DNA of 64,000 bases from CAVPDA01 sp963702495 (GCA_963702495.1 CAVPDA010000022.1:62001-126000), one strand, 5' to 3'; counted from the first letter of the stretch, positions 8,702 to 18,784 are shown. The notes: generated by a model not told the origin, from the letters alone. Translations and numbers: made by a program.

Positions 8702-10162
8702 TTATCGGTTCGGAGCATCGCGGCCACAAGGGGCAGCTTCGATCCGGCGGCACGCGGCGCAGAGGTTCCATTCGAGAAGTTCGAGCAGGCGGCGCGCCGC
8801 GGCCTCGATGCTGCGTAGCGCGGCTCCATGGTCGGCGACGCGTTCCGACGCCCGCGGGTCCGGCGAACTTCGCCAATGGGCCAGGGCTCGGGACGTCTCG
8901 CCGTAATCCCGTGCCATGCGCCGGAACGCTTCACTGCTTTCGGCGACATGACTCACGGGTGCGGCGAACTCGGGAAAGCGCCGGAGCATCAGCCATGCCT
9001 CCACAAACGCCTGCTCTTCGCGGTTGCCGTCGGCACTTCCCGTCGTGCGGCGGCCCATGTCAGCAGCCGCTCGCGAACAGGCGGGGGTGACCGACTCCGT
9101 CGTGCCGATCCCCCGCCGCCGCATGCGCCGGATTTCACTTACCCGGTGGTACCCCTCGAGCACCAGCTTCCCCACCACTCGTCCGCCTTCGATTTCGGCG
9201 TGTGCCTTCCTCAGGTTGTCCGCATTCAGCGGTCCGAGCACGTCCGTTACCGTGGTGTCGATCGTGCCCAGGTCGGCCAAGTCGGCGATGGCGTTGAGCA
9301 GGCGGTGCTGAACGCTCACGTCCGGCGTCCGGTAAAGCGAGCGCGTGAAGGCCGATTCCCAGACGAAGGCGGCGCTCTTGCGGTTGAGCAGGTTGAGGTC
9401 GTGCGGGCGGCGTGTTTCGGCGACGGCGCAGATCCGTCCCTGCGGCTGGATCAGCGCGGCCATGGTGTCGAAATAGCGGTCGGTATCGTTCAAGCAGAGG
9501 ATGTAGTCCACCGCCTCCAGGTCCTCCCGCTTGAGTTGCGCCCGCAGGTCGCCGAAATGGTCGATCACGGCTTCCGCGCCCAGCCGCAGACACCAATGCT
9601 GGGACAAGGGGCGCGATGCGGTGGCGATGACGCGAAGGCGTGCGACCTTGCTGGCGAGCTGGACGGCCATCGACCCGACCCCGCCGGCAGCCCCGATGAT
9701 GAGGATGGACTTGCCGCTGTCGGCGCCGTTGCGGGCGATGCCGAGTCGATCGAACAACGCTTCGTAAGCCGTGATGGAGCTCAGCGGCAAGGCGGCCGCG
9801 GAGGTGTAGCCGAGTTGCTCCGGCTTGCGTCCGACGAGGCGCTCATCGACGAGGTGGAACTCGCTGTTGCAGCCGGGACGCGAAGGGTCCCCGGCATAGA
9901 AGACGGCATCCCCCGGCTCGAACAGGGTGCAAAGCGGACCCACGGCCTCGACCACGCCCGCCGCATCCCAGCCGAGAATGCGCGGCGTGATCTCGACCTT
10001 GTCTCTCGGCGCGCGCATCTCGCAGTCGAAGGGATTGACGGCCACCGCGTGAACCCGTACCAGCAGGTCCCTCCCGGTCGCGATCGGCGTTTCGATCTCG
10101 ACATCGACCAGCGACTCGGGGTGCGAGGTGGGCAGGTAATTGTAGAACCCGACGGCTTTCAT
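8702..10162 (-). CDS. Zinc-type alcohol dehydrogenase-like oxidoreductase with fused C-terminal domain
   Basis: Residues 1-337 form an MDR-superfamily quinone-oxidoreductase-like enzyme: GroES-like domain (VAVNPFDCEMR, ILGWDAAGVV), then a Rossmann domain with the cofactor loop IIGAAGGVGSMAVQLA. It probably uses NADPH, and catalytic zinc ligands are not evident. Relatives of the zinc-binding alcohol dehydrogenase family usually stop at GKLVLEG(F/Y). Here the frame runs on for about 148 residues. Part of that tail (FVEAWLMLRRFPEF, later SEAFRRMARDYGE) looks like a separate helical small protein, with an internal ATG at 9058. Either a stop codon was lost or two genes were joined. The start has a good AGGAGG site. 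Confidence 0.75.
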   Translation of the reverse strand: MKAVGFYNYLPTSHPESLVDVEIETPIATGRDLLVRVHAVAVNPFDCEMRAPRDKVEITPRILGWDAAGVVEAVGPLCTLFEPGDAVFYAGDPSRPGCNSEFHLVDERLVGRKPEQLGYTSAAALPLSSITAYEALFDRLGIARNGADSGKSILIIGAAGGVGSMAVQLASKVARLRVIATASRPLSQHWCLRLGAEAVIDHFGDLRAQLKREDLEAVDYILCLNDTDRYFDTMAALIQPQGRICAVAETRRPHDLNLLNRKSAAFVWESAFTRSLYRTPDVSVQHRLLNAIADLADLGTIDTTVTDVLGPLNADNLRKAHAEIEGGRVVGKLVLEGYHRVSEIRRMRRRGIGTTESVTPACSRAAADMGRRTTGSADGNREEQAFVEAWLMLRRFPEFAAPVSHVAESSEAFRRMARDYGETSRALAHWRSSPDPRASERVADHGAALRSIEAAARRLLELLEWNLCAACRRIEAAPCGRDAPNR

Positions 10163-10333
10163 GGCTTCCTCCTGCGTTGTGTGCTTGACGCCAACGATAG
10201 GGAAGGCCGGCCGGCAGGAGGAGTAACTTACGGTAAAGACCGATGCGTTCGGTCGCCATGCGGCGCGGCTACCGGAGGCGACGCGGGACGGTACCGCCGC
10301 GAGCGCGGAGCGGCGCGGGCGGCGGCAGCCGAT

Positions 10334-12500
10334 TCAGCGCGGCGGATAGATGTTGCGAACGTACTCGTCTAGCATGCGGGTGGCACAGAAGCGCGGACCG
10401 ATGGTACGCAGCGACGCCTTCATGCGCGCGACCCAGCCGCGCGGAACGCCGCGGGCGTCGCGCTCGTAGAACAGGGGCACCACTTCCCTTTCCAGCAGCT
10501 CGTAGAAGGCGGTCGCGTCGCGCGCATCGACCGCGGCGTGGTTGGGGTCTTCGGCGGCCTCGATGCCCCAGCCGTTGGTGCCGTCCCAGGCTTCCGCCCA
10601 CCAGCCATCCAGAACACTCAGATTCAGGGTGCCGTTGACGGCGGCCTTGATGCCGCTGGTGCCGCTCGCTTCGAGCGGCGGCCGCGGCAGGTTAACCCAG
10701 ACGTCGCAGCCGGAGGTCAGCAGGCTGGCGATGCCGATGTCGTAATCCTCGATGAAGGCGACGCGCCCGCCGCGCCGCGGATCGGACTTGAACTGGAACA
10801 TCTGCACCACCAGCCGTTTGGCGTCGTCGTCGCGCGGGTGCGCCTTGCCGGCATACAGGAACTGGATCGGGTGCGGACCGTCCAGCAGCCGCAGCATGCG
10901 CTCGGGATCCTGGATGAAGATATGCAGCCGTTTGTAGGCGGCCAGACGGCGCGCGAAGCCCAGGGTAAGGACGTCCGGATCGAACTTCCTGGCGGCCAGC
11001 GTCGCGTAGTCCATGCTGTCACCGCGGGTGAGCCGGTCCGTCACGGTCTGGGAGCGGACCCAGCCTGCCAGCCGGCTGCTGGTCTCGCGCCGGACCGTCC
11101 ACAGCTCCTCGTCAGGGATGGTGTCCACCGCCTTCCAGGTGGCGGGGTCCATGACCCGCTCCTGCTGGTGCCAATCGCGCGGCAGATAGCGGTCCAGCAG
11201 ACGGCGCATCTGCGGTGAAATCCAGCTCGGCAGATGCACGCCGTTGGTGACGTGGGTGATCGGCACGTCGCCGACAGCCACGTCCGGGGAAGAGGGACTG
11301 CCACATGCGCCGCGACACTTCGCCGTGGATGCGGCTGACGCCGTTGATGCTGCGGCTCATGCGGATCGCGAGCGCCGTCATGCCCATGGGCTCGTCCCGG
11401 TTGTCGGGGTTGACGCGGCCCAGCCGCAGCGCGCCCTCCATGTCCGTTCCGAGCTTCTGCACGGCGTTCGGAAACACGGTCGTGATCTCGTCGGCGGCGT
11501 AGGTTTCGTTGCCGGCTGGCACCGGCGTATGGGTCGTGAACACGACTCGGCTGCGCGTGCGCTCGCAGGCCTCGGCGAAGGAGCGGCCTTGCGCCAGCTC
11601 CCGTCCCACCAGTTCCAGCGTGGCCGTCGCCGGGTGGCCTTCGTTCATGTGGATGACGGAAGGAACGATGCCGAGGGCGTCGAGGGCGCGCAGCCCGCCG
11701 ACGCCGAGCAGCGCGTACTGCGCCAGGCGGATTTCGCGGTTGCCCTCGTACAGGCGCGACGTGACGAAGCGCTGCCGAGGCGTGTTTTCCGGCAGTTCGG
11801 TGTCGAGCAGAAACAGCGGCACCCGGCCGACGTCGACGCGCCAGACGTGGACCAGCACTTCCTCGTCCCAGATCGGAACCTTGACTGCGATCGGCCGGCC
11901 GTCGGCGGTCGTCACCTTGGCGCAGGGGCGGCGTTCCGGATCGGTGTCATACCAGTACTCGTGCTGCCAGCCGGCGGCGTCCACGCGCTGATGGAAATAG
12001 CCCTGCCGGTAGAGCAGCCCGACGCCGACCATCGGCAGGGCGCGGTCGGAGGCTTCCTTGAGGATGTCGCCGGCGAGCACGCCCAGCCCCCCCGAGTAGA
12101 TGGGCAGGCAACGGTGCACTCCGAACTCGGCGCAGAAGAAGGCGATCGGGCGCTCCGGCGTGGCGACCCCATCCGGCCGCGGCGGCCGCGCCAGATCCTG
12201 TTCCAGGTCGTCGCGCAGGGTTTCCACGCGCGCCACGAGGTTCAGGTCCATCGCCGCCCGATCCATCGAGTCCTCCGCAGTTTCCTGCAGAAAGCGCACC
12301 GGATTCTGCCGGCACAGCCGCCAGCGATGGCTGTCGATGTCGCGGAACACCTGTTCGCCGTCCGGATGCCAGACCCAGCTGAAGTTGTAGGCCACCCGCG
12401 CCAGCGGTGCCAGGCGCGCCGGAATATGGCTGGCCAGAACCTGCGCCGCCCGCCGCACATCCTTGGCACCGCTCTTGATGCCGTCTTGCTTCGCGTCCAT
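10334..12500 (-). pseudogene. Alpha-glucan (glycogen/maltodextrin) phosphorylase, short type, frameshifted
   Basis: Encodes a GT35 phosphorylase of the short alpha-glucan family, which releases glucose-1-phosphate from alpha-1,4-glucans with pyridoxal phosphate. The N-terminal piece starts at 12500 (MDAKQDGIKSG) and contains IAFFCAEFGVH and IYSGGLGVLAGD. The C-terminal piece contains THVTNGVHLPSW, GFARRLAAYKRL and the PLP-lysine motif EASGTSGIKAAVNG. Between SLFPG and DVAVGDVPITHV the frame changes by one base at a CCCC run (11286-11289), so no single frame covers the whole protein. Everything else is intact, so this may be a recent mutation or a sequencing slip. A classical phosphorylase lies 8 kb away and could cover its function. 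Confidence 0.82.
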
Positions 12501-12674
12501 TTCCCCCCCCCTCCCACGCGTGAACGAATGTCCTACGGCCCTTTGGCCGGACCGCAGCGAACCCTCATAATGCGCAATCCCGGATCTGCTTCTGATTGTT
12601 GGCCCGGGATGGCGCCGTCAAGCTTACCATCGTGTCCGGACGCCATCTCCAATATAGCCACGCGTTACCCTGTG

Positions 12675-12989
12675 ATGCTCGAAGTCTTCGGCCTCGTCCT
12701 GCTCGCCGCCAGCCTCTGGCTGTGGCACGACAGCCTCAAGGCGCGCGAAGCCGGCGTGCGCGCGGCGCGCGCCGCCTGCGAGGCGCACGGGCTGCTGTTT
12801 CTGGACGACACGGTCGCCATCAACTCGATCCGGCCGGCGCGCGACGACCACGGACGCCTCAAGCTGCGGCGGGTGTACGCCTTCGAGTACAGCGACACCG
12901 GCAACAACCGCTGCCGCGGAGCCGCGACCCTCGTTGGCGATGCCGTCGTGACGCTCCACCTGGGACCGCCGCCGTTGCGGGCGCTGTAG
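12675..12989 (+). CDS. DUF3301 membrane-anchored protein
   Basis: A 104-residue protein with an N-terminal membrane helix (MLEVFGLVLLAASLWLWHDS) and a short conserved cytoplasmic body (CEAHGLLFLDDTVAINSIR, later RVYAFEYSDTGNNRCRGAA) typical of DUF3301. Function unknown. I placed the start at ATG 12675, directly after a GTG at 12672, because the membrane segment begins there; the frame upstream is the mirror of the phosphorylase gene. The alpha/beta hydrolase gene follows 48 bases downstream and may be co-transcribed. Confidence 0.8.
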   Translation: MLEVFGLVLLAASLWLWHDSLKAREAGVRAARAACEAHGLLFLDDTVAINSIRPARDDHGRLKLRRVYAFEYSDTGNNRCRGAATLVGDAVVTLHLGPPPLRAL

Positions 12990-13037
12990 CGCAGTGATTC
13001 ATCCGGCCGCAAGCTGGCGATCGTTCCCACCCGCTCC

Positions 13038-13922
13038 ATGACACATCGCGCCCTGACCTCCTTCCGCGCCGACGACGGCGAGCGCATCCATCTCGCCATC
13101 GCCGGCGCCGGCGACCCGGTTGTCATGCTGCACGGCTGGACGGCGAGCCACGAGGAATGGTTTCCCTTCCTCGACCAGATCACTCCCCATCACCGCGTCT
13201 ATCGCTGGGACGCCCGCGGCCACGGCGGGCACGGCTTGATCACCGGCACGCTGCCGACGGTGCAGCGCATGGCGCGCGACCTGCGCAATCTGCTGCAGCA
13301 CTATAATCTGGCTGGCGCGACGTTGGTCGGCCACTCCATGGGTGCGCTCACGGTCTGGGAATACATCCGGCACTACGGCACGAGCGCTCTGGGCCGAGCC
13401 TGCCTCATCGACCAGTCGCCCAGGCTGCTCACGGCGGACGACTGGGAGCATGGCATCTACGGCGATTTCGACGAGGCACGGTCGCGCCGCTTCATCGCCG
13501 AGCTGGAGGATGATTTCGCCGAGGCCGTGCTGCGGCTGGGCGCCTACGGCCTGAACACGCGGGCACGGGCCAAGTACGAACAGAACGCCCGCGGCTGGCA
13601 GCGGGTGCGGGAAGGGCTGAAGCAGCTCAATCCGGCGCCGCTGATCGAGACCTGGAAAAGTCTGACCGCCGCCGACTATCGCGACGTGCTGGAGCGCATC
13701 GACATCCCGGCGCTGCTGATCTATGGCGGAGAGAGCAACTTCTACCATGCGGGCACCGCGCAGTACGTGCACGAGCGCATGCCGCAGGCAACGCTGCGCA
13801 TCTACGAGGGTACCGACCATTCGCCGCACCAGTGGCAGCGCGAGCGCTTCGCGCAGGATCTGCTGGCATTCATCGGCGCCGCATCAGCGGGCCGCCCGGC
13901 TTCCGAATGCGACGGGCGTTGA
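13038..13922 (+). CDS. Alpha/beta-fold hydrolase
   Basis: A 294-residue cytoplasmic serine hydrolase. Seen in the sequence: the oxyanion-hole HGW motif after VVMLHG, the nucleophile elbow GHSMG with Ser100, and the catalytic histidine in DHSPH (His261); the acid residue probably sits near IYGGESNF. A cap region with many charged helices lies between. Substrate cannot be deduced. The 3' end has a low-conservation tail. It lies between DUF3301 and a GH57-like glycosidase gene, whose start is 55 bases downstream. Confidence 0.82.
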   Translation: MTHRALTSFRADDGERIHLAIAGAGDPVVMLHGWTASHEEWFPFLDQITPHHRVYRWDARGHGGHGLITGTLPTVQRMARDLRNLLQHYNLAGATLVGHSMGALTVWEYIRHYGTSALGRACLIDQSPRLLTADDWEHGIYGDFDEARSRRFIAELEDDFAEAVLRLGAYGLNTRARAKYEQNARGWQRVREGLKQLNPAPLIETWKSLTAADYRDVLERIDIPALLIYGGESNFYHAGTAQYVHERMPQATLRIYEGTDHSPHQWQRERFAQDLLAFIGAASAGRPASECDGR

Positions 13923-13976
13923 TGCCCGGGAAATCGCCGCCATGAGGCGCATCCGCGGCGGATCGAAGGAGGATTC

Positions 13977-15479
13977 ATGACCGACCTGCCGGAAACCATC
14001 GATGGTCTGCCCAACTTCTGCGGCGGCGAGGCCGCCGTCGAGCGGGCGCTTGCCGAGCACCGCGACGCTCCGGTGTTCCTGCCCGACAGTCGTATCGACT
14101 TCGAGCGCATCGCCAGCGCCAGCGCCATTGCGCTGCACATGCACCAGCCCCTGATTCCGGCCGGCGGCGACGATCTGCGCCATGCCGCCATCATCAGCAA
14201 CCTGCAGTACATGATGGAGCACCCGGGAATCGGCGACAACCACAATGCCCCCGTCTTCCGCGCCTGCTACCGCCGCATGGGCGAGTTCATCCCCCAGCTC
14301 CTGGCGGAGGGACTGGAGCCGCGGGTGATGCTGGACTACTCGGGAACGCTGCTGCACGGACTGCGCCGCATGGGCCTGGAAGACGTGATCGATGCCCTCA
14401 AGGCCATCACCTGCCATCCCGACCACCGCCGCGCCGTCGAGTGGCTGGGCGCGCCGTGGGGCCATGCCGTGGCCCCGTCCACGCCGGTGCAGGACTACCG
14501 TCTGCACGTGCGGGCGTGGCAGCACCACTTCGCCGCGATCTTCGGCTTCGCGGCGCTGGCGCGGGTGCGCGGCTTCTCGCCGGCCGAGATGGCGCTGCCC
14601 AACCACCCGGACGTGGCCCATGCGTTCGTCGCCACCCTCCTTGCCTGCGGCTACCGCTGGGTGCTGGTGCAGGAGCATACGGTCGAACAGCCGGGCAGCG
14701 GCGCCGCGCCCCGGCTCAAGCACCTGCCCCATCGACTGGTGTGCACCAGTTCGCGCGGCGAGACGGCCGAGATCGTCGCCATCATCAAGACCCAGGGCTC
14801 GGACAGCAAGCTGGTCGGTCAGATGCAGCCCTGGTACGAAGCGCGGGGGCTGGCGCGGGAGCCCGTGGTCGGCCGCTCCGTGCCGCCGCTGGTGACCCAG
14901 ATCGCCGACGGCGAGAACGGCGGCGTGATGATGAACGAGTTTCCGTCGAAGTATTTCCAGGTGGTGCGCGAGGCCTCCGCGTCCGCCACGCCGCTCATGA
15001 ACGTGACCGAATATCTGGAGCATCTGTTTGCCTGCGGCGTGCGTGAGGCCGACCTGCCGCCGCTCCAGCCCCGCTTCCAGGCCCGCATCTGGGAGCGGGT
15101 CCGTCCCGGTGACGGCCCGGACAAACTGGCGCGGGCCATCGCCGGGCTCAAGGCGGAGGATGCCCGCTTCGACGTCGAGGGCGGCAGTTGGACCAACGAT
15201 CTGTCGTGGGTCCGCGGCTACGAGAACGTGATCGGACCGATGGAGCGGGCGAGCGCCCTGTTCCACCGGATCGCCGTCGGCAGCGGCGTCCCCACCCATG
15301 ATCCGCGTTACCGCAACGCCCTGTTCCATCTGCTGACATCGCAGACCAGTTGCTACCGCTACTGGGGCCAGGGCGCATGGACCGACTACGGGCGCGAGCT
15401 GTGCCGCCGTGTGCAGGACATCCTGTGCTGCGATTTTCCGCAGGTCGGCGACGGTTGCGGGGAGAGAAGCCCGGATTGA
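13977..15479 (+). CDS. Glycoside hydrolase family 57-like protein
   Basis: A 500-residue protein resembling GH57 amylases/branching enzymes. It begins its fold with ALHMHQPLIP, the GH57 HQP motif (His56-Gln57-Pro58), has NLQYMMEHPGIGDNHN and a later PLVTQIADGENGGVMMNEFP region that may hold the catalytic acid, and ends in a helical domain. No signal peptide is present, so it acts in the cytoplasm. With two glucan phosphorylases nearby, a role in storing or debranching alpha-glucans is plausible but inferred. The start ATG has a very strong AAGGAGG site. Its TGA overlaps the TTG start of the next gene. Confidence 0.75.
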   Translation: MTDLPETIDGLPNFCGGEAAVERALAEHRDAPVFLPDSRIDFERIASASAIALHMHQPLIPAGGDDLRHAAIISNLQYMMEHPGIGDNHNAPVFRACYRRMGEFIPQLLAEGLEPRVMLDYSGTLLHGLRRMGLEDVIDALKAITCHPDHRRAVEWLGAPWGHAVAPSTPVQDYRLHVRAWQHHFAAIFGFAALARVRGFSPAEMALPNHPDVAHAFVATLLACGYRWVLVQEHTVEQPGSGAAPRLKHLPHRLVCTSSRGETAEIVAIIKTQGSDSKLVGQMQPWYEARGLAREPVVGRSVPPLVTQIADGENGGVMMNEFPSKYFQVVREASASATPLMNVTEYLEHLFACGVREADLPPLQPRFQARIWERVRPGDGPDKLARAIAGLKAEDARFDVEGGSWTNDLSWVRGYENVIGPMERASALFHRIAVGSGVPTHDPRYRNALFHLLTSQTSCYRYWGQGAWTDYGRELCRRVQDILCCDFPQVGDGCGERSPD

Positions 15480-17017
15480 ACGCGGAGAACGCACGCAGCG
15501 TGCTGCTGATCCGGGCGATTGAAATGAGCGATCCGGACGGCGCGGTACTGCCCCACGCCGACCGAGAGCGGGTGGGCCGCGAAGCGGGGCCGCTCGGCGC
15601 CGGCATGCCGAACGGCGCACCGGCGCCGCAGCGGGAGGCGCTGTCGGGCGCGGAGGAGTCGTTCCTGGCGCGCCGTGCCGAACTCGCCCGCGCGCGGATC
15701 ACGCGACAGTTTCCGAGCGTGGGTCGGGTCTTGCACGCCGCGGGTGGGGGCAGTTGGGCTGCGCTCGGGGTGCCGCTCGTCGCCTTCCTCATCGGGTTCG
15801 CCGCCAACGAATTGGGGGGGCAGCGCTGGATCAACATCGTCGCCTTTCCCCTGCTCGGCATGCTGGCGTGGAATCTCGCCGTGTATCTGGCGCTCGCCGT
15901 GGAAGCGGTGCGTGGCACGAGTGCTGGCGGGAAGACGCTGCATCCCCTGCGCCGCATCGCCGCCACCCTGCTGCAACCGCTGCCGGCGGCCTGGCGCCGC
16001 ATCGGCGGCGGCAACGCGGCGCTGGCGCGGGGAATCGAACAGTTCATGCGCGACGGCCTGGCATTCGGCGCGCCGCTCGCCGCCGCCCGCGCCCGCCGCA
16101 TCCTCCATCTGGCGGCGGCGGCACTCGCCGCCGGTGCCGTCGCCGGCATGTATTGGCGCGGTCTGGGCTTCGAGTATCGCGCCGGCTGGGAAAGCACGTT
16201 CCTGAACGAAGAGGCCGTGGCCGGACTGTTAGCCGTGGTGCTCGGGCCCGCATCTGCGATCACGGGCATCGCCCTGCCCGATGCGGCGCATGTGGCGGCG
16301 CTGCGCTGGCCTGCAGGTGCGCCGGGGGAAAACGCCGCGCGCTGGATCCATCTTTACGCCGTCACCGCCGCCTTGTTCATCCTGCTGCCGCGTCTGGTGC
16401 TGGCGCTGGCGGCCTGGCTGCAGGAGCGGCGCCGGCGCGACGCCTTTCCCCTGCCCGCCGCGACCGATCCCTATTTCCGCCGCCTGCTGGCGGCCGTCCG
16501 CGGCGAGGGTCTTGCGGTGCGCGTCGTCGCCTACAGCTACCATCTCCCGGCGACGGCGCAGGAAGTGCTGCGGGCGCTGCTGAGCGATGTACTCGGCGAA
16601 CGAACGCGCGTCGACTTCGGCGAAGTCATCGCCTACGGCGCGGAGGACGAATACCTGCTGCAGGCGGCGAAGCCGGGGACCGCCGTGGCCGACTACCTGG
16701 TCCTCGTCTTCAGCATGGCGGCGACGCCGGAAGAGGAAAACCACGCCGTGCTGGTGCGCGGCCTCGCCGCCCTGGTCGAGCAGGGCAGGGCCGCCCACCG
16801 CCTGCTGGTGCTGGTGGACGAGTCGGCGTATGCGCAGCGCCGGGCGCGGGAAGCGGGCGCGGCGAAGCGGCTGGAGCAACGCCGCCACGCCTGGAACGAG
16901 ATCCTGCGCGGGCACGAACCGGTCACGCTCGACTTGGCGGCGGCCGACCGCACTGCCGCGGACGAGGCGCTGCAGGCGCAGTTGTCGCGCCGGGCGAACC
17001 TGGAGCTGTCGTCGTGA
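15476..17017 (+). CDS. DUF2868 membrane protein
   Basis: A 513-residue protein of the DUF2868 family, usually paired with a DUF3482 GTPase, as here. The conserved start NAENARSVLLIRAIE lies just after the TTG at 15476 (TTGA overlap with the GH57 stop), so I prefer this start to later ATGs. Predicted membrane helices: LGVPLVAFLIGFAANEL, a nearby INIVAFPLLGMLAWNLAVYL, ILHLAAAALAAGAVAGM, and one near WIHLYAVTAALFILLPRLVL. The C-terminal third (VRVVAYSYHLPA, later YLVLVFSMAA) is soluble. Its stop overlaps the start of the GTPase gene, so the two are translationally coupled. Function unknown; it may anchor the GTPase at the membrane. Confidence 0.78.
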   Translation: MNAENARSVLLIRAIEMSDPDGAVLPHADRERVGREAGPLGAGMPNGAPAPQREALSGAEESFLARRAELARARITRQFPSVGRVLHAAGGGSWAALGVPLVAFLIGFAANELGGQRWINIVAFPLLGMLAWNLAVYLALAVEAVRGTSAGGKTLHPLRRIAATLLQPLPAAWRRIGGGNAALARGIEQFMRDGLAFGAPLAAARARRILHLAAAALAAGAVAGMYWRGLGFEYRAGWESTFLNEEAVAGLLAVVLGPASAITGIALPDAAHVAALRWPAGAPGENAARWIHLYAVTAALFILLPRLVLALAAWLQERRRRDAFPLPAATDPYFRRLLAAVRGEGLAVRVVAYSYHLPATAQEVLRALLSDVLGERTRVDFGEVIAYGAEDEYLLQAAKPGTAVADYLVLVFSMAATPEEENHAVLVRGLAALVEQGRAAHRLLVLVDESAYAQRRAREAGAAKRLEQRRHAWNEILRGHEPVTLDLAAADRTAADEALQAQLSRRANLELSS

Positions 17018-18495
17018 GCAGTCCCAACATCATCAACCTCAGCCTCATCTCCCACACCAACGCCGGCAAGACGACGCTGGCGCGCACCCTGCTCGGACGC
17101 GACGTGGGAGAAGTGCGCGACGAACCCCATGTCACCGACATGAGCGACGCCCATGTCATGCTGGAGACGGCGGACGGCTGTGTGCTGCGGCTGTGGGACA
17201 CGCCGGGCTTCGGCGACACCGCGCGCCTGCTCAAGCGGCTGAAGCAGTCCGGCAATCCGATCGGCTGGGTGCTGACCCAGGTCTGGGACCGCTACGCGGA
17301 CCGTCCGCTGTGGTGCAGCCAGCAGGCGATGCGCAACGCGCGCGACGAGGCCGACGTCGTGCTCTACCTGGTGAACGCGGCGGAGAGGCCGGCGGACGCC
17401 GGCTATGTCGAGTTGGAAATGCAGATCCTGAGCTGGATCGGCAAGCCGGTGGTGCTGCTGCTGAACCAGACCGGTCCGCCGCGCGGCCACGCTGCCGAGC
17501 GCGCCGACGAGGACGAGTGGCGCGGTCACCTGAGCGCCTATGCGGTGGTGCGCCGCGTGCTGAGCCTGGATGCCTTTGCCCGCTGCTGGGTGCAGGAGGG
17601 GGAACTGCTGGACATCGTGGGGCACCTGTTGCCGCTGGAAAAGCACGGCGCCTTCGCCCGCCTCGCCAAGGCCTGGCGCGACAAGAACGTGGAGCGCTTT
17701 CACGAGGCGATGGCGACCCTGGCGCGGCAACTGGTGTGCGCGGTGCGTGACCGGGAGGATCTGGAAACCCGGGCCTGGAGCGACAAGGCGCGCGGCTTCT
17801 TCCGCTCCCTCGCCACCGGCGCCGACCCCGGGCAGGCGGACAAGGAGCGCGCCATGGCGGCCCTGGCCGAACGGCTCGACAGCGAGATCCGCGAAGCCAC
17901 CGACGGGCTGATCCGGCTGCATCAGCTCGAGGGGCATGCGGCGGGCGAGATCCGGCGCCGCCTGAAGGACGACTACGCTACCAGCGAACCGGTCAGCGAG
18001 GGCTTCGCCGCCATGCTCGGCGGTTTCGTCTCGGGTGCCCTGGGCGGGCTGGCGGCCGATCTGGCGGCGGGCGGGTTCAGCTTCGGCAGCGGGGTGGTGG
18101 GCGGCGGCATCCTGGGCGCCCTCGGCGCCGGTGGTCTGGCCCGCGGCTACAACCTGGTGAAGGGTCAGAAGCAGGCCTCGCTGCGCTGGTCCGCCGAGTT
18201 CTTCGAGGGTCTGCTGCGCTCGGCTCTGTTGCGCTACCTCGCCGTGACCCATTTCGGGCGCGGCCGCGGCGACTACAGCGAGAGCGAGCATCCCCTGTTC
18301 TGGCAGAGCGCCGTGGCGGCCTTCGTCGAAGCCCGGCGCGACGAGGTGCGAGCGGTGTGGGAGGAGGGCACGGCGCCGGGCGATCCCGGCGCCCTGACGG
18401 AGCGCATGGAGGCGCTGGTGACGGAGTGCACCGCCGCGCTGCTGGAGCAGTTCTATCCGGACGTGGATCCCCTGATCGTGCGGGCGGGTCACTGA
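17014..18495 (+). CDS. DUF3482 GTPase
   Basis: A 493-residue TRAFAC-class GTPase with a C-terminal DUF3482 domain. Near the N terminus it has a P-loop variant SHTNAGKTTL, a switch II motif WDTPGFGD, and LLNQTG in place of the usual NKxD. Further on are glycine-rich hydrophobic stretches (MLGGFVSGALGGLAADLAAG and a following GSGVVGGGILGALGAGGL) that could insert into a membrane. The GTG start at 17014 overlaps the upstream TGA (GTGA). Pairing with DUF2868 suggests a membrane-linked switch, possibly in envelope or stress functions; this is inference. Confidence 0.8.
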   Translation: MSSPNIINLSLISHTNAGKTTLARTLLGRDVGEVRDEPHVTDMSDAHVMLETADGCVLRLWDTPGFGDTARLLKRLKQSGNPIGWVLTQVWDRYADRPLWCSQQAMRNARDEADVVLYLVNAAERPADAGYVELEMQILSWIGKPVVLLLNQTGPPRGHAAERADEDEWRGHLSAYAVVRRVLSLDAFARCWVQEGELLDIVGHLLPLEKHGAFARLAKAWRDKNVERFHEAMATLARQLVCAVRDREDLETRAWSDKARGFFRSLATGADPGQADKERAMAALAERLDSEIREATDGLIRLHQLEGHAAGEIRRRLKDDYATSEPVSEGFAAMLGGFVSGALGGLAADLAAGGFSFGSGVVGGGILGALGAGGLARGYNLVKGQKQASLRWSAEFFEGLLRSALLRYLAVTHFGRGRGDYSESEHPLFWQSAVAAFVEARRDEVRAVWEEGTAPGDPGALTERMEALVTECTAALLEQFYPDVDPLIVRAGH

Positions 18496-18541
18496 ATCCC
18501 GGCGGCGGGCCGAACCCTGCGGCGCCGGGCAAGAAAGCAAT

Positions 18542-18675
18542 GAAACCGCCAAGGCGCCAAGTGCGCCAGGATGTCGCGTCAAGCCTTGTGGCGGCGATCC
18601 CTCAGCGCAAGAGTGAGCGCACACGCAGACCCACACCATGGATCTGCTTGGCGATCTTGGCGCCGTGGCGGTTCC
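18542..18675. repeat. Imperfect inverted repeat built on GCCAAG motifs
   Basis: The left arm (18542-18570, GAAACCGCCAAGGCGCCAAG...) and the right arm (18647-18675, ...CTTGGCGCCGTGGCGGTTCC) are reverse complements at 24 of 29 positions, with a 76-bp spacer. It fills most of the 289-base gap between the DUF3482 gene and gstA. A related element lies in the murG-murC junction (52775-52856). This looks like a small non-autonomous mobile repeat rather than a simple terminator. Confidence 0.6.
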
Positions 18676-18784
18676 ATTCGCTGTCTTTCTCGCCACCAAT
18701 CGCCCGGAGTAGACTGATGCGCTCAAGAAAGGCCCGGCCGGCGCTGCGGCGGGGCGATCCCAACGACTGAGACAGGAGCCATCC

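Noticed and set aside
11244..12674. Long plus-strand frame running into the DUF3301 gene
   Set aside because: The first 1.4 kb is opposite the phosphorylase gene; only the part from 12675 is a real protein.
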